DNA of 48,794 nt, from the NCBI GenBank assembly GCA_019112735.1, contig DXIS01000021.1:1-48794 (forward strand). The letters are read 5' to 3'. Made by a program: the position numbers and the translations under genes. Position 1 is the stretch's first letter; every line of letters starts with the position of its first letter. This DNA comes from Candidatus Mediterraneibacter guildfordensis (lineage in GTDB: Bacteria; Bacillota; Clostridia; Lachnospirales; Lachnospiraceae). Positions 7,524 to 16,366 of the stretch are shown here, in pieces. The notes below the pieces were generated by a model. It was not told the DNA's origin. It saw nothing but the letters and a program-made list of their open reading frames with translations, and did no database searches.

Positions 7524-9281
7524 GTGGAAAAGAGAGTAAAAAGAATCGCCGGATGTCTCGTTTTAACCGTTCTGATCATCCTGCCGGCAGGATGCGCGGA
7601 TCTCCGGCAGCAGGCGGAAGGCGGGGGCGACAGGGCGTTCCGGGCGTATACGGAAGAACTGTTCCGGGAGTCGGTGTCGTCCGATACGATCAGCCTTCAT
7701 TATACATTAAAAGAACCGGAGAACTTCGGGATCACGGAAGACGGCGCGCTGGCGGGCAGTTTCACGTCTGATCCGGATGCGGTCCGGGCTTCGGCGGAAA
7801 ATATGAATGAAGCCCTGAAAAAATATGACTATGACAGCCTGGATGTACAGAACCGGATCACATACGATATCCTGGAATATGAGGCGGAGACTGCCGCAGG
7901 GGCGGCGGACTATCTGCTCTACGAAGAACCGCTGTCGCTGGTGAGCGGGGTGCAGACCCAGTATCCGGTGGTACTGTCGGAGTATCCTTTTTATGACCGG
8001 CAGGATGCGGATATTTATCTGCAGCTTCTGGAGACAACAGACGCGTATTTTGACAGCCTGATGGAATTCGAGCGGGAGAAGGCGGACGCCGGGCTTTTCA
8101 TGTCGGACGAGGCGCTGGATGCCGTCCTGGAACAGTGCCGGGGGTTCCTTGACATGGGGGACGGCAATTATCTTTACTCATCCTTCGCGGACCGGATCAT
8201 GGAACTGGAAGACCTGACGGACCAGGAGAAGGGGGAATATGTGCAGGACAATGCGCAGGCGGTGGAGGACCATATCATCCCGGCCTGTGAGCGCCTGATG
8301 CGGGAACTGGAGGAACTGCGCGGGAGCGGAAAGAACGGGGGCGGCCTGGCATATTTCCCGGAAGGGAGGGCATACTATGAACTGCTGGCGCGCCGGTCTG
8401 TCGGTACGGCGCGCAGCGTGGAGGAGATCCGGAGCCTGATCCGGCGGCAGATGGAGGCGGACCTTACAGCTATGGAGGAGACGCTTGGGATCACGCCACA
8501 GCAGGCGCAGGAAAGCGCGGAAGCGGCGGCGTCCATCCTCGGGGAAGATGCGCCGCGGCTCATCCTGGACCGGCTGAAACAGCAGATCAGCATCGCATTT
8601 CCGGCAATGCCGGAGGCAGGGCTGGAAGTGAAATATGTGCCGGAGGAGATGGAGGAGCATTTAAGCCCGGCCTTCTATATGATCCCGGCCATTGATAATA
8701 CAGAAGAAAATGTGATCTACATCAACCGGGGGCATATGAGCGATGATCTGACGCTTTTCACGACCCTGGCCCATGAGGGCTACCCGGGGCATCTGTACCA
8801 GACGGTCTATTATGAGGGAACAGATCCGGATCCGCTTCGGAGCATGCTGGATTTCGGCGGATATGTGGAAGGCTGGGCGACCTACGCGGAGATGGGAAGC
8901 TATTACCTGACGCCGCTGCCGGAGAAGCAGGCTGCCGTCCTGCAGAAAAACAGTTCCCTCATCCTGGGGCTCTATGCCCTGGCGGACATCGGCATCCACT
9001 ATGACGGGTGGAGCGTGATGGATACGGTGGAATTCTTCAGCAGCTACGGGATCCGGGACGCAGAGACCGTGGAAGAGATCTATGACCTGATCATCGGATC
9101 GCCGGCCAATTATCTGAAATACTATGTGGGCTATGTGGAATTCCTGGAACTGAAGCGGGCCTGGGCGGAAGAGGCGGGCGGGACATTTTCCCAGAAAGAA
9201 TTCCACGAGGCCGTGCTCGGCGTGGGCCCGGCGCCTTTTGAAATCGTAGAGAAATATATGTGGGATTATACCCGGAATTGA
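7524..9281 (+). CDS. DUF885 family lipoprotein (putative zinc metallopeptidase-like)
   Basis: A protein of about 585 residues of the DUF885 family. The peptidase-like motif TLAHEGYPGHLYQT (HExxxH type) is followed by GYVEGWATYAE, both hallmarks of the family, which is thought to include metal-dependent peptidases; substrate unknown. Starting at GTG 7524 gives a textbook lipoprotein signal peptide: basic n-region EKRVKR, hydrophobic core CLVLTVLIILP, and lipobox LPAGC. This predicts an outward-facing, membrane-anchored protein. No strong ribosome-binding site supports either this start or the in-frame ATG at 7461, so the start is uncertain. It is divergent from the ABC ATPase gene. Confidence 0.82.
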   Translation: MEKRVKRIAGCLVLTVLIILPAGCADLRQQAEGGGDRAFRAYTEELFRESVSSDTISLHYTLKEPENFGITEDGALAGSFTSDPDAVRASAENMNEALKKYDYDSLDVQNRITYDILEYEAETAAGAADYLLYEEPLSLVSGVQTQYPVVLSEYPFYDRQDADIYLQLLETTDAYFDSLMEFEREKADAGLFMSDEALDAVLEQCRGFLDMGDGNYLYSSFADRIMELEDLTDQEKGEYVQDNAQAVEDHIIPACERLMRELEELRGSGKNGGGLAYFPEGRAYYELLARRSVGTARSVEEIRSLIRRQMEADLTAMEETLGITPQQAQESAEAAASILGEDAPRLILDRLKQQISIAFPAMPEAGLEVKYVPEEMEEHLSPAFYMIPAIDNTEENVIYINRGHMSDDLTLFTTLAHEGYPGHLYQTVYYEGTDPDPLRSMLDFGGYVEGWATYAEMGSYYLTPLPEKQAAVLQKNSSLILGLYALADIGIHYDGWSVMDTVEFFSSYGIRDAETVEEIYDLIIGSPANYLKYYVGYVEFLELKRAWAEEAGGTFSQKEFHEAVLGVGPAPFEIVEKYMWDYTRN

Positions 9282-9373
9282 AAAATATTTCTGTAGGATC
9301 CGGAATATTCGGAATGTTATAATGATGTAAATATACAAAAATCCGATAAATTCTGAAAGAGGAGGCACAACTG

Positions 9374-9781
9374 ATGAAAAACAGAATCTCGATCCCCGAT
9401 ACAGATCTTGCGTTCCACCCCCTCGGATTTGGCACGGTCAATGCGGGACTTAGCTGGGACGGAGCAGATGCGGACCGGATCTTCGACGCATTTCTGGATA
9501 TGGGCGTGTGCAGCGGTTTCTTCCATAAATATGCAGCCGGCGGCGTGGATGCGGTGAAAACCAGTCCGTACTGCACGGAAGGAAATCTGAAAATGGCAGA
9601 GCGCGTAAAAATGCTCTGTGAAAAATATAATGCAACTGTGACCCAGGCAGTGCTTGGATTTTTCGGGCAGCAGGACTTTGACTGTGCTCCGCTGTACGGT
9701 CCTAAAAATGCGGAACAGATCATAGAAGCGATGAAAACCTGGGATATTCCGTTTAAAAAAGAAGATTATATGGCGGAATAA
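9374..9781 (+). pseudogene. aldo/keto reductase remnant with internal in-frame deletion
   Basis: 135 codons, where the family has about 300. The first ~45 residues look like an aldo/keto reductase N-terminus (FHPLGFGTVNAG), and from about residue 50 the sequence jumps to a typical C-terminus (ATVTQAVLGFF, then PLYGPKNAEQIIEAM). The middle of the TIM barrel, with the catalytic Asp-Tyr-Lys-His residues, is missing, so it cannot be an active reductase. The reading frame and the ribosome-binding site (agaggaggcacaactg) are intact, so a short peptide may still be made. Confidence 0.75.
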
Positions 9782-9803
9782 AGGGATTCTGCGAAAAAAG
9801 TCC

Positions 9804-9832
9804 TTGCAATTCTATTTTTACTGTGGTAATAT
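9804..9832 (+). promoter_or_regulatory. promoter for tRNA-Glu/tRNA-Cys
   Basis: TTGCAA (9804-9809), a 17-base spacer and TAATAT (9827-9832) make a near-consensus vegetative promoter. It lies 34 bases before tRNA-Glu. A hairpin (gcggtcact/agtggccgc, about 9839-9861) lies in the leader. Confidence 0.8.
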
Positions 9833-9866
9833 AAACAGCGGTCACTACAGAAGTGGCCGCTTAAAT

Positions 9867-9938
9867 GGCCCCGTGGTCAAGCGGTTAAGACATCGCCCTT
9901 TCACGGCGGTAACACGGGTTCGATTCCCGTCGGGGTCA
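9867..9938 (+). tRNA. tRNA-Glu (TTC)
   Basis: Acceptor strands GGCCCCG (9867-9873) and CGGGGTC (9931-9937) pair. The anticodon TTC lies in ccctttcacgg, and the T-loop is TTCGATTC. It is transcribed from the promoter just upstream, together with tRNA-Cys. Confidence 0.96.
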
Positions 9939-9940
9939 TT

Positions 9941-9974
9941 GCACGTAAGCGACCAAAGAACGGTCGCTAAGTGC
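9941..9974 (+). other. inter-tRNA hairpin
   Basis: The space between tRNA-Glu and tRNA-Cys folds into a hairpin: agcgacc (9948-9954) with ggtcgct (9962-9968), extended by gcac/gtgc at the base. No T-run follows, so it is more likely a precursor processing structure than a terminator (inference). Confidence 0.5.
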
Positions 9975-9977
9975 TAT

Positions 9978-10049
9978 GGCGCAGTAGCCAAGTGGTAAGG
10001 CGTGGGTCTGCAACACCCTGATTCACCGGTTCAAATCCGGTCTGCGCCT
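9978..10049 (+). tRNA. tRNA-Cys (GCA)
   Basis: Acceptor strands GGCGCAG (9978-9984) and CTGCGCC (10042-10048) pair. The anticodon is GCA, the T-loop TTCAAATC, and the discriminator is T, as required for tRNA-Cys. Confidence 0.96.
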
Positions 10050-10060
10050 CTTGTCTAAAT

Positions 10061-10094
10061 AAGGGAGCTATCAATTCCTGATAGCTCCCTTTTG
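10061..10094. terminator. bidirectional terminator after tRNA-Cys and the HTH regulator
   Basis: A perfect 13-base stem (10061-10073 with 10079-10091) has a five-base loop and a T-run on the plus strand. The regulator's stop codon (10071-10073 on the reverse strand) is inside the stem. Confidence 0.9.
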
Positions 10095-11534
10095 ATATCT
10101 TTGGATAAGTTCTTCTAACTTTAATATAGCTTCTTCGGTGGTGTAGAACAGGCTCTCATCCATGGACTGAAAGAAGTCCCAGAAAGCAGCGGTAAGTCCA
10201 GACTCCTGGATACTCAGATAAACAGGTGAACTGGAGTCAATGGGAGTGAAGAGCAGATAACCTGCTTTCGGAGTGATATAGATATTCGCCCCGTTTTTTA
10301 CTGTCCCTATACTATGGCGAAGCATTTTTATATGTAAGATCCCAGCCCGGCATTGATCAGTGAATCTGCGTATGATATCCAGTCTGTCTTCAAGCGCAGG
10401 CTGCAGATAGATGTTGCGGGGATATTCCTCAAAGATTCCAGTGCGCAAAAAATCTTCAATTCCGTCTTCTGAAAAGATGTTGATAAGAGTTTTTTCTTCT
10501 AATCTCTGTTCCAGATCACTGATATGATTTAAAACATTACGGATAAAAAGCTCTTTCTCAGGAAGTTCTGGATGAAGATATTTTTTCAGGAACTTTTCCG
10601 TTAGGAGGTGGGTCATGCAGGGAATCATCTGAAAGAAATATTCTGTTCCCTGCTCAGAGACGACAAATTCCCGTACAAACTTAAGTTGTTCGGCTACGCT
10701 GGTGATGGTTTTCAGGAGTGGGCGTGCCTGGGAGAGATAGCCGGAAAAGAGATCCTGAAAAAGCTGAAGAAGATCTGACTGGTGTGTTAGGAGCCCTTTC
10801 TCAAAGTCATCGGATATCAGTACAGCATATTTGTCCGTAAGGATCAAATAGGGAAAGAGCTGAAAAGAATCCAGTCGGGAATCAATGTTATCATAATAAA
10901 AGTAGGGATGATAGTTACATCCGCAGATGCACAGAGGAAGGATATCCCTAAGGCAGTGCAGATTATAGTTTTGATTCTCTCGTGTGACTTGTTCACTGTT
11001 GTTCAGGCACATGATATGATCTATTGAAGCGGAACATTTTTGATCCATCAGCGGGCTTAAAAGACGGCTGATAAACCAGGACTTTGGAGGAAGCATCAAT
11101 CGCAAATGGGGATGCGCATCCGTTGTGAGGGTGCTCAGTACCATGTACGTTGCCTGACGGACTTCTGTAAACGTAGAAAGCGGAATGTTCGGGCAGTCAG
11201 AGGAATGGAAGACCGGCGAAGGCGCAGGGGAGATCCCAGGAGTTATGATATCACGAAAATGATCCAGGAAATCCAGGATATCCAGTCTTCGGTAATAATT
11301 GTTCCGTCCTTCAAGGGAAATGCGGAAGGTAGTGTGAAGTTCTCTGTGCTCCGCAGGAGTCAGTTGTAAAAATTCAGAAATTTTGTCAACTGCACTGGCA
11401 GATGAGGGCATCCTCTTTCCGTGAATGATCTTGTACATCAGAGAACGGTCTATGCCGCAGTATTCCGCAAGGGAATAGATGCGTACATTCTTTCTGTGGA
11501 CATAATCTGTAAGAAGTTGTGAAAATTCTGACAT
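10071..11534 (-). CDS. large XRE-type helix-turn-helix regulator
   Basis: A 487-residue protein. Its N-terminal ~65 residues form an XRE-like DNA-binding domain (SLAEYCGIDRSLMYKIIHGK, about residues 20-39, is the helix-turn-helix). The remaining ~400 residues are an unrecognised, probably ligand-sensing or oligomerising region without membrane segments. The ATG at 11534 is preceded by the ribosome-binding site ggagggaaaact. It diverges from the toxin-export locus across a ~230-base intergenic region holding direct repeats, and is the obvious candidate regulator of that locus (inference from position). Confidence 0.75.
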   Translation of the reverse strand: MSEFSQLLTDYVHRKNVRIYSLAEYCGIDRSLMYKIIHGKRMPSSASAVDKISEFLQLTPAEHRELHTTFRISLEGRNNYYRRLDILDFLDHFRDIITPGISPAPSPVFHSSDCPNIPLSTFTEVRQATYMVLSTLTTDAHPHLRLMLPPKSWFISRLLSPLMDQKCSASIDHIMCLNNSEQVTRENQNYNLHCLRDILPLCICGCNYHPYFYYDNIDSRLDSFQLFPYLILTDKYAVLISDDFEKGLLTHQSDLLQLFQDLFSGYLSQARPLLKTITSVAEQLKFVREFVVSEQGTEYFFQMIPCMTHLLTEKFLKKYLHPELPEKELFIRNVLNHISDLEQRLEEKTLINIFSEDGIEDFLRTGIFEEYPRNIYLQPALEDRLDIIRRFTDQCRAGILHIKMLRHSIGTVKNGANIYITPKAGYLLFTPIDSSSPVYLSIQESGLTAAFWDFFQSMDESLFYTTEEAILKLEELIQRYQKGAIRN

Positions 11535-11585
11535 AGTTTTCCCTCCATCCGTTTTTTATGTGATTTTCCCCCGGGGTTTTTCTAG

Positions 11586-11614
11586 TATACCAGACAAAAT
11601 GAAATTATACCAGA
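11586..11614. promoter_or_regulatory. direct repeats TATACCAGA, possible operator
   Basis: TATACCAGA occurs at 11586-11594 and again at 11606-11614, twenty bases apart (about two helical turns). They lie between the divergent HTH regulator and zinc-ribbon/TPR genes. A second direct repeat, TGTCCACA, occurs twice about 12 bases apart near 11628-11647. Spacing and location suggest regulator binding sites; the binding protein is not known. Confidence 0.45.
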
Positions 11615-11649
11615 ACTAAAAAAATCCTGTCCACAAACTTGTCCACACC

Positions 11650-11678
11650 TTGCTAAAATGTATGACAAAAGGTAAAAT
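11650..11678 (+). promoter_or_regulatory. putative promoter of the toxin-export locus
   Basis: TTGCTA (11650-11655), a 17-base spacer and TAAAAT (11673-11678). It lies 85 bases before the first gene of the locus and just downstream of the direct repeats. Confidence 0.55.
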
Positions 11679-11763
11679 TAAAAAGACGGTGCCAGAACTG
11701 TCCGACTGTTTTCAGATGTTTGTTCTGGAAGCAAAAGATAACATCTTGAAGGGAGAGAGAAAA

Positions 11764-12360
11764 ATGGCTCATCAGGTGGTGGATATCACGTGTCCGGGAT
11801 GCGGTGCACGGGTGAGTACAGGCCAGACGCAGTGTCCGTATTGCCGGGGACCGGTCGTGATCACAACATTCAACAGCGTCTATTCTATGCCGATGCCTGA
11901 AGTGAACAAGTATGCCGCGGCGTACAGGAAGAATCTGGCGGAGGATCCTGACAATCAGGACCTGAACACGTCTGTTGCGATGTGTTATCTGAAGTTGGGG
12001 ATGTATGACAAGGCGGCAGAGGCATTTGATAAAGCGCTGGAAAATAATTTTGACAATTCAGAAGCATTTTTCTATGCGGCAATCTGCCGGCTCGGAGGAA
12101 AGAAGGCGTTTATCATCAAGGACCGTTCGACTATCAATAAGATAGAAGAATATATTCAGGCGGCGCTGATGATCGAAGAACTGGGAATATATTACTATTT
12201 CTGGGCCTACATCAAATACGACTACTATAAGAGAAAGTTTCTGAACACTGCGCCGACATGGCAGGAACTGCTTGAAAAAGCTCAGCAGATCGGACTGTCA
12301 CCTACAGATGTAGAACAGCTATATGCCATACTTAAGGTGGACAGACCGTCATGTCTGTAA
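11764..12360 (+). CDS. zinc-ribbon and TPR protein
   Basis: A 198-residue soluble protein. A rubredoxin-like zinc ribbon opens it (CPGCG then CPYC, about residues 11-27), followed by tetratricopeptide-like helices from about residue 50 (DNQDLNTSVAMCYLKLGMYD, then KAAEAFDKALENN). No signal peptide or membrane helix is visible. I chose the ATG at 11764 because the strong ribosome-binding site aagggagaga precedes it. It is probably an adaptor or assembly factor; zinc ribbons recur in three other proteins of this locus (19748, 21777, 22859), suggesting they act together. Confidence 0.8.
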   Translation: MAHQVVDITCPGCGARVSTGQTQCPYCRGPVVITTFNSVYSMPMPEVNKYAAAYRKNLAEDPDNQDLNTSVAMCYLKLGMYDKAAEAFDKALENNFDNSEAFFYAAICRLGGKKAFIIKDRSTINKIEEYIQAALMIEELGIYYYFWAYIKYDYYKRKFLNTAPTWQELLEKAQQIGLSPTDVEQLYAILKVDRPSCL

Positions 12361-12390
12361 AAGACAGAGGAAACACAGGAGGGAAACGGA

Positions 12391-13101
12391 ATGGGAATCC
12401 TAGATAAAATCGTGGGGAAAAGTGCAGAACAGGTATTTATTGAGAATCTGAAAAGAGGGAAATCCGAGGAACAGAAACGTGTTATCGATTTCTTTTTAAA
12501 AGAAGCAGGGTGCTTCTCCGGGTGTACAGGATGTATCGGGGGATCATCAACGATGTCCATGGACGAATATCAGCAGCTGGTCGCGAACAGATTGTTCAGT
12601 CTGAATCTTCGCGAGAGAGCGCTGGAGAAGATAGGGCTGGACGAGAGCGAGATCCAGGAGATTCCGCCGATCGTGCTCAGCGGCTATGCCTTTGATGACG
12701 TGACGTCGACCAATGACGTGTGGGTGAAGATTGAGGATGACGCTGCAGTCGCATCCAGGTTTGCGGCCTCTTGGATATTCTTCAGTGCGACTCAGATCTA
12801 TACCTATACATACAAGTTTGATATGACTAGTGATGATACATGGGAGACCACACAGGATTTCTTCTATCAGGACATTACCAGCTTCATGACCCGGGAAAGG
12901 GTAGTGGAGAAGATCGACACTCAGCTGGTAGGATGTCTGAAGAAAGGTATCCAGGCGGAAAAGAACAATTACGTTGTAAATACATTGCGGATCGTTGTCC
13001 CAAACGACAGCTTCAGTTTCTCAATGCGTAACAATGAAACACTGGAGCAGAGCCTCCAGGCAGCCAAAGCGATGCTCAGAGAGAGAAAGTTTGTGAAATA
13101 A
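12391..13101 (+). CDS. unknown protein of the toxin-export locus
   Basis: 236 residues, not recognised. Visible features are a cysteine-rich turn (CFSGCTGC, about residues 40-47), a mixed alpha/beta middle with many aromatic residues (TQIYTYTYKF), and a basic C-terminal helix. There is no signal peptide or clear membrane segment. The ribosome-binding site caggagggaaacgg supports the ATG. It lies 30 bases after the zinc-ribbon/TPR gene and is followed by a strong hairpin terminator, so these two genes may be expressed in excess over the rest of the locus. Confidence 0.7.
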   Translation: MGILDKIVGKSAEQVFIENLKRGKSEEQKRVIDFFLKEAGCFSGCTGCIGGSSTMSMDEYQQLVANRLFSLNLRERALEKIGLDESEIQEIPPIVLSGYAFDDVTSTNDVWVKIEDDAAVASRFAASWIFFSATQIYTYTYKFDMTSDDTWETTQDFFYQDITSFMTRERVVEKIDTQLVGCLKKGIQAEKNNYVVNTLRIVVPNDSFSFSMRNNETLEQSLQAAKAMLRERKFVK

Positions 13102-13109
13102 TAAGTGGC

Positions 13110-13144
13110 AAACAGGAGGAGTGCATGGCATTTCTCCTGTTTTT
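13110..13144 (+). terminator. intrinsic terminator or attenuator inside the toxin-export locus
   Basis: A 15-pair stem (13110-13124 with 13128-13142, two wobbles) has a three-base ATG loop and runs into TTTTT. A smaller hairpin (gcccg/cgggc) follows at about 13152-13170. No promoter is visible before the next gene, so downstream expression probably needs read-through. Confidence 0.8.
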
Positions 13145-13192
13145 GCGCGATAAGCCCGGACATCCGACGGGCAACGGACAGGGAGCGGAAAA

Positions 13193-13645
13193 ATGAATCG
13201 CAATGAATTTGAGTATTATGATGTGGGCGGCGCGCCGGTAGTGTTCAGTACAGGGCATAAACGTCCCGTGAATCCGCTGAGAAGACCCCAGGTGCGCTAC
13301 GGGAAGATGGCAGCTTCCGTGATTGGACTGGCAGTGCTTTTTGCAACAGTCTTTTTTGTGTCCGGGTTTGTAGAAAGCGCAGGGACCAGGGAACGTATCC
13401 TTCTCGGGCTTGCAGCGTTGGTGGTATATGCGCTGATCCTGTCGAAGCGGGCGGTAATCTGGCTTGTGCATCTTTATCAGAGCAGGGCGTCGGATGCGAC
13501 CAGGCTTCGGTGTGTGTTCACCCCCAGCTGTTCAGAGTATATGATTTTGGCAGTTGAAAAATATGGGGCGGTCATTGGTGTTGTGAAAGGGATAAGGAGG
13601 CTGATGCGGTGCCATGCGCCGAACGGCGGGGAAGATTATCCGTAA
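13193..13645 (+). CDS. YidD-domain membrane protein with extra N-terminal helices
   Basis: A 150-residue protein. Two hydrophobic segments (about residues 40-62 and 70-88) precede a C-terminal YidD domain, recognised by CVFTPSCSEYMILAVEKYG and RLMRCHAPNGG. YidD normally is a soluble 70-80-residue membrane-insertion factor acting with the YidC insertase (established). Here it is fused to its own membrane anchor and placed 33 bases before a HerA-like ATPase gene, not beside yidC/rnpA. This suggests a specialised insertion or assembly role in this locus (inference). The ribosome-binding site gggagcgg supports the ATG. Confidence 0.85.
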   Translation: MNRNEFEYYDVGGAPVVFSTGHKRPVNPLRRPQVRYGKMAASVIGLAVLFATVFFVSGFVESAGTRERILLGLAALVVYALILSKRAVIWLVHLYQSRASDATRLRCVFTPSCSEYMILAVEKYGAVIGVVKGIRRLMRCHAPNGGEDYP

Positions 13646-13678
13646 ATATTCAAAAAGAAATGACAGCAGGAGGAGAAT

Positions 13679-16351
13679 ATGGGAGAAAATGTGATTTTGA
13701 CCGGTTATCTCGAGAGCGGAGAGACGGTGGCGCTCCAGGTTATTGAGATCTCGTCGGTGCCGGATATTTCGATTATTGACAATAACGCCGACGAACCGGC
13801 AGTTATCGATAGTTACAAAAAGGATATGGGAAATCTTCTTTCGGAGATATATCAGAATTATAAAGCTCAGTGTGCAGTGACTGGACAGAACCAGGATATA
13901 TCGCTGGAGCTTCTGTGGACGACGGAAGAAGTGATGAACCAGCCGTACAGAGCGAAGATAAGGATGTTTCTTATTGTGCGCGCGATCGGGCGTATCGCCG
14001 GAGAAGCGGCAGATATGACGATTCCCCTGATGACGGCACTGAGGTCTACGCTGGATCTGCAGAAATATGAATACCGCGCTGTGAGTGAGGAAGAACTGAT
14101 GAGCTGCGTCCGAAGAGTTGACGACAGCTCTGTCAAAGCACTTGTCAAAGAGGAGACACTGGAAAACCTCCAGAACCAGATGATACCGTGCTGCTACGCA
14201 TATGACCGGATCCCGGACAGCGGGCAGGACTTAAGCCGGATCGTAAATTCACTGACAGACCATCCCGGCTGCGCGGTCTCCTTTCAGCTTATCCCCACAT
14301 GGCTGGATGGAAATGAGACCAACGAACTGAGCCGGATGATGCAGTTGCTGGATACGCTCAGCAAGGGTGCTGCGGAAACCGGGAATATGAGTTTTGCCCT
14401 GGCAGAGAAACATGCCGGGACATACCGCTACTATACGGACCAGAAAAATAACGCGCTGTTTTTGTACAATATACTGATCTATGGAGATCCGGACGCCGTA
14501 TCAAATCTTTCGTCCAGAGTGTATGCGCAGATCAACTCGTCGGATGAAAATGTAAATATGAGGTTTGAGGACCTGCGCAGCGATGAGATCAGGAAGGATA
14601 CCAACTTCTATCCTCTTCCGTGGGCGGTGAATGAACTGCTCATGAATCAGGACAGAAACATGCAGATTTGGAACAGCGGGATGTTCTCTAATGCATATTA
14701 CCGCCTGCCATACATTATTACAGCGGAGGAGGCGTCTCAGTTTTTCCGCCTGCCTGTAGGCGGAAGCAGAGTGTCGGCGGGACTTCCGGTCAATGAGGCT
14801 GGAAAAACAAACCGAACATATGCAGACAATATTATTAATGCGGGAGATATCGAGATTGGAACACTGAAATCATCTTCTAAGGGGGATAAAATAGGGATTT
14901 CTTTAAAGGACCTGGCAAAACATATGCTGGTCGTCGGGACTCCGGGTTCAGGAAAGACAACATTTTCAGTCAGCCTGTTGGACCGGCTGTGGAAGGATCA
15001 TCATATCCCATTTCTTGTGATCGAACCGGCGAAGAATGAATACCGGGCTCTGGTGCAGAGCATTCCGGATTTACAGGTATTTACACCTGGGAAGAACTTT
15101 ATCTCGCCTTTTGTGTACAATCCTTTTGTGCCTCCGAAGAATGTGAAGCTTGAGACATATAAGTCCACCTTAAAGACAGCGTTTGCAGCAGGTGTATCTA
15201 TGACTACTCCGCTGGATAAGATCTTTGAGGAAGCCATAAATAACTGCTATTCAGATTTCCGCTGGCTGGATACATATACCAGTGATGATAAAGGGCGTAT
15301 CTTTAATATCACAGATTTTGTGAAATGTTTTCAGGAGACATTTGATGAGATCGGATATACGGGAGACGCGAAAAATATCGGGCGCGCCGGAGTAGTAAGG
15401 CTGAATTCTCTGGTCAATCTGTTTGACAACTATTACTCAATCCCTATCGAGGACCTGCTGTCGAAACCGACAATCATCGAACTGGCAGCGATCGAGAACA
15501 GTGACCAGAAAGCGCTCATCATTTCCCTGCTTCTTCTGTCTATCCTGGCTTATGTGAACAGCAATTATGTAGGCGAAGGCGGGCTGAGGAACGTGATACT
15601 TCTGGAAGAAGCTCACGTCCTTCTGGATGCGGATACAAACGCGGGGCAGGGTGACGCAAACCCAAGCGCTATCGCGCAGGGATTGGTGAAAAGGATGCTT
15701 GCCGAGATCCGTTCTTACGGCGTGGGGATTGTTATTGCGGATCAGTCTCCGCGAAAAGTGTCCACAGATGTGGTCGCCCTTACGGATATTAAACTAGCCT
15801 TCCGTCTGGTGGAGGCGACGGACAAACAGATTCTGGCAGACTCTGCGAACATGGATGAAGTTCAGGTGAGGCGTCTGGCAAAACTAAAACCCGGCGAGGC
15901 GTTTTTCTTCTTTAACAAGCTGGAAGAACCGGAAGAGATCAGGACAGAGGATTACCGCCTTCAGAATAACATCAGCATCACGCTTTCCGACGATGGGATC
16001 AGAGAACTTTCCACATATTGGAAGGAGCGCCAGGATAAGTTAAGGCCATACCCGGAATGCGAATGTGTAAGATATTGCCAGAAGACCTGTGACTATGGCA
16101 GGAGGATGCTGGCAAAAGAGGTGGCGAGAAGAATATTTAAAAAATATTTTAAAGCTGATACAAAAGATTTTGGGGTGATCCGTAAGGTAATCCCGAATCT
16201 GAAAAGTCTGACTAAAGCGGAACTCAACGATGAGGTATTGGACAATGAACTTGTAGCCTGTGTGAAGGTTCAGCTTTTCAGAAAGATAAAATACGGGACA
16301 AAGATCAGGATACATGATGTTACGATACGGGACAATCTGAAAAAAGCGTGA
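13679..16351 (+). CDS. HerA/FtsK-like P-loop ATPase (DUF87 type)
   Basis: An 890-residue ATPase of the HerA/VirB4 superfamily of hexameric pumps. The Walker A VGTPGSGKTTFS lies near residues 419-430 and the Walker B VILLEEAHVLLD near 637-648. The sensor-like stretch GVGIVIADQSPRKVS and the arginine-containing KLAFRLVEATDKQ follow. The ~400-residue N-terminal half is unrecognised. The C-terminus has a cysteine cluster (CECVRYCQKTC, about residues 786-796). No membrane segments are visible. In this family ATP drives movement of DNA or protein through a ring or membrane channel; next to a toxin gene, protein export is the likelier job (inference). The ribosome-binding site caggaggagaat is strong. 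Confidence 0.88.
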   Translation: MGENVILTGYLESGETVALQVIEISSVPDISIIDNNADEPAVIDSYKKDMGNLLSEIYQNYKAQCAVTGQNQDISLELLWTTEEVMNQPYRAKIRMFLIVRAIGRIAGEAADMTIPLMTALRSTLDLQKYEYRAVSEEELMSCVRRVDDSSVKALVKEETLENLQNQMIPCCYAYDRIPDSGQDLSRIVNSLTDHPGCAVSFQLIPTWLDGNETNELSRMMQLLDTLSKGAAETGNMSFALAEKHAGTYRYYTDQKNNALFLYNILIYGDPDAVSNLSSRVYAQINSSDENVNMRFEDLRSDEIRKDTNFYPLPWAVNELLMNQDRNMQIWNSGMFSNAYYRLPYIITAEEASQFFRLPVGGSRVSAGLPVNEAGKTNRTYADNIINAGDIEIGTLKSSSKGDKIGISLKDLAKHMLVVGTPGSGKTTFSVSLLDRLWKDHHIPFLVIEPAKNEYRALVQSIPDLQVFTPGKNFISPFVYNPFVPPKNVKLETYKSTLKTAFAAGVSMTTPLDKIFEEAINNCYSDFRWLDTYTSDDKGRIFNITDFVKCFQETFDEIGYTGDAKNIGRAGVVRLNSLVNLFDNYYSIPIEDLLSKPTIIELAAIENSDQKALIISLLLLSILAYVNSNYVGEGGLRNVILLEEAHVLLDADTNAGQGDANPSAIAQGLVKRMLAEIRSYGVGIVIADQSPRKVSTDVVALTDIKLAFRLVEATDKQILADSANMDEVQVRRLAKLKPGEAFFFFNKLEEPEEIRTEDYRLQNNISITLSDDGIRELSTYWKERQDKLRPYPECECVRYCQKTCDYGRRMLAKEVARRIFKKYFKADTKDFGVIRKVIPNLKSLTKAELNDEVLDNELVACVKVQLFRKIKYGTKIRIHDVTIRDNLKKA

Positions 16352-16366
16352 TAAGGAGATCAGGAT

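Noticed and set aside
13679..16351. Conjugative transfer or type IV secretion ATPase (VirB4/TraC)
   Set aside because: No relaxase, coupling protein or other transfer genes are nearby; the HerA-like description fits the context better.
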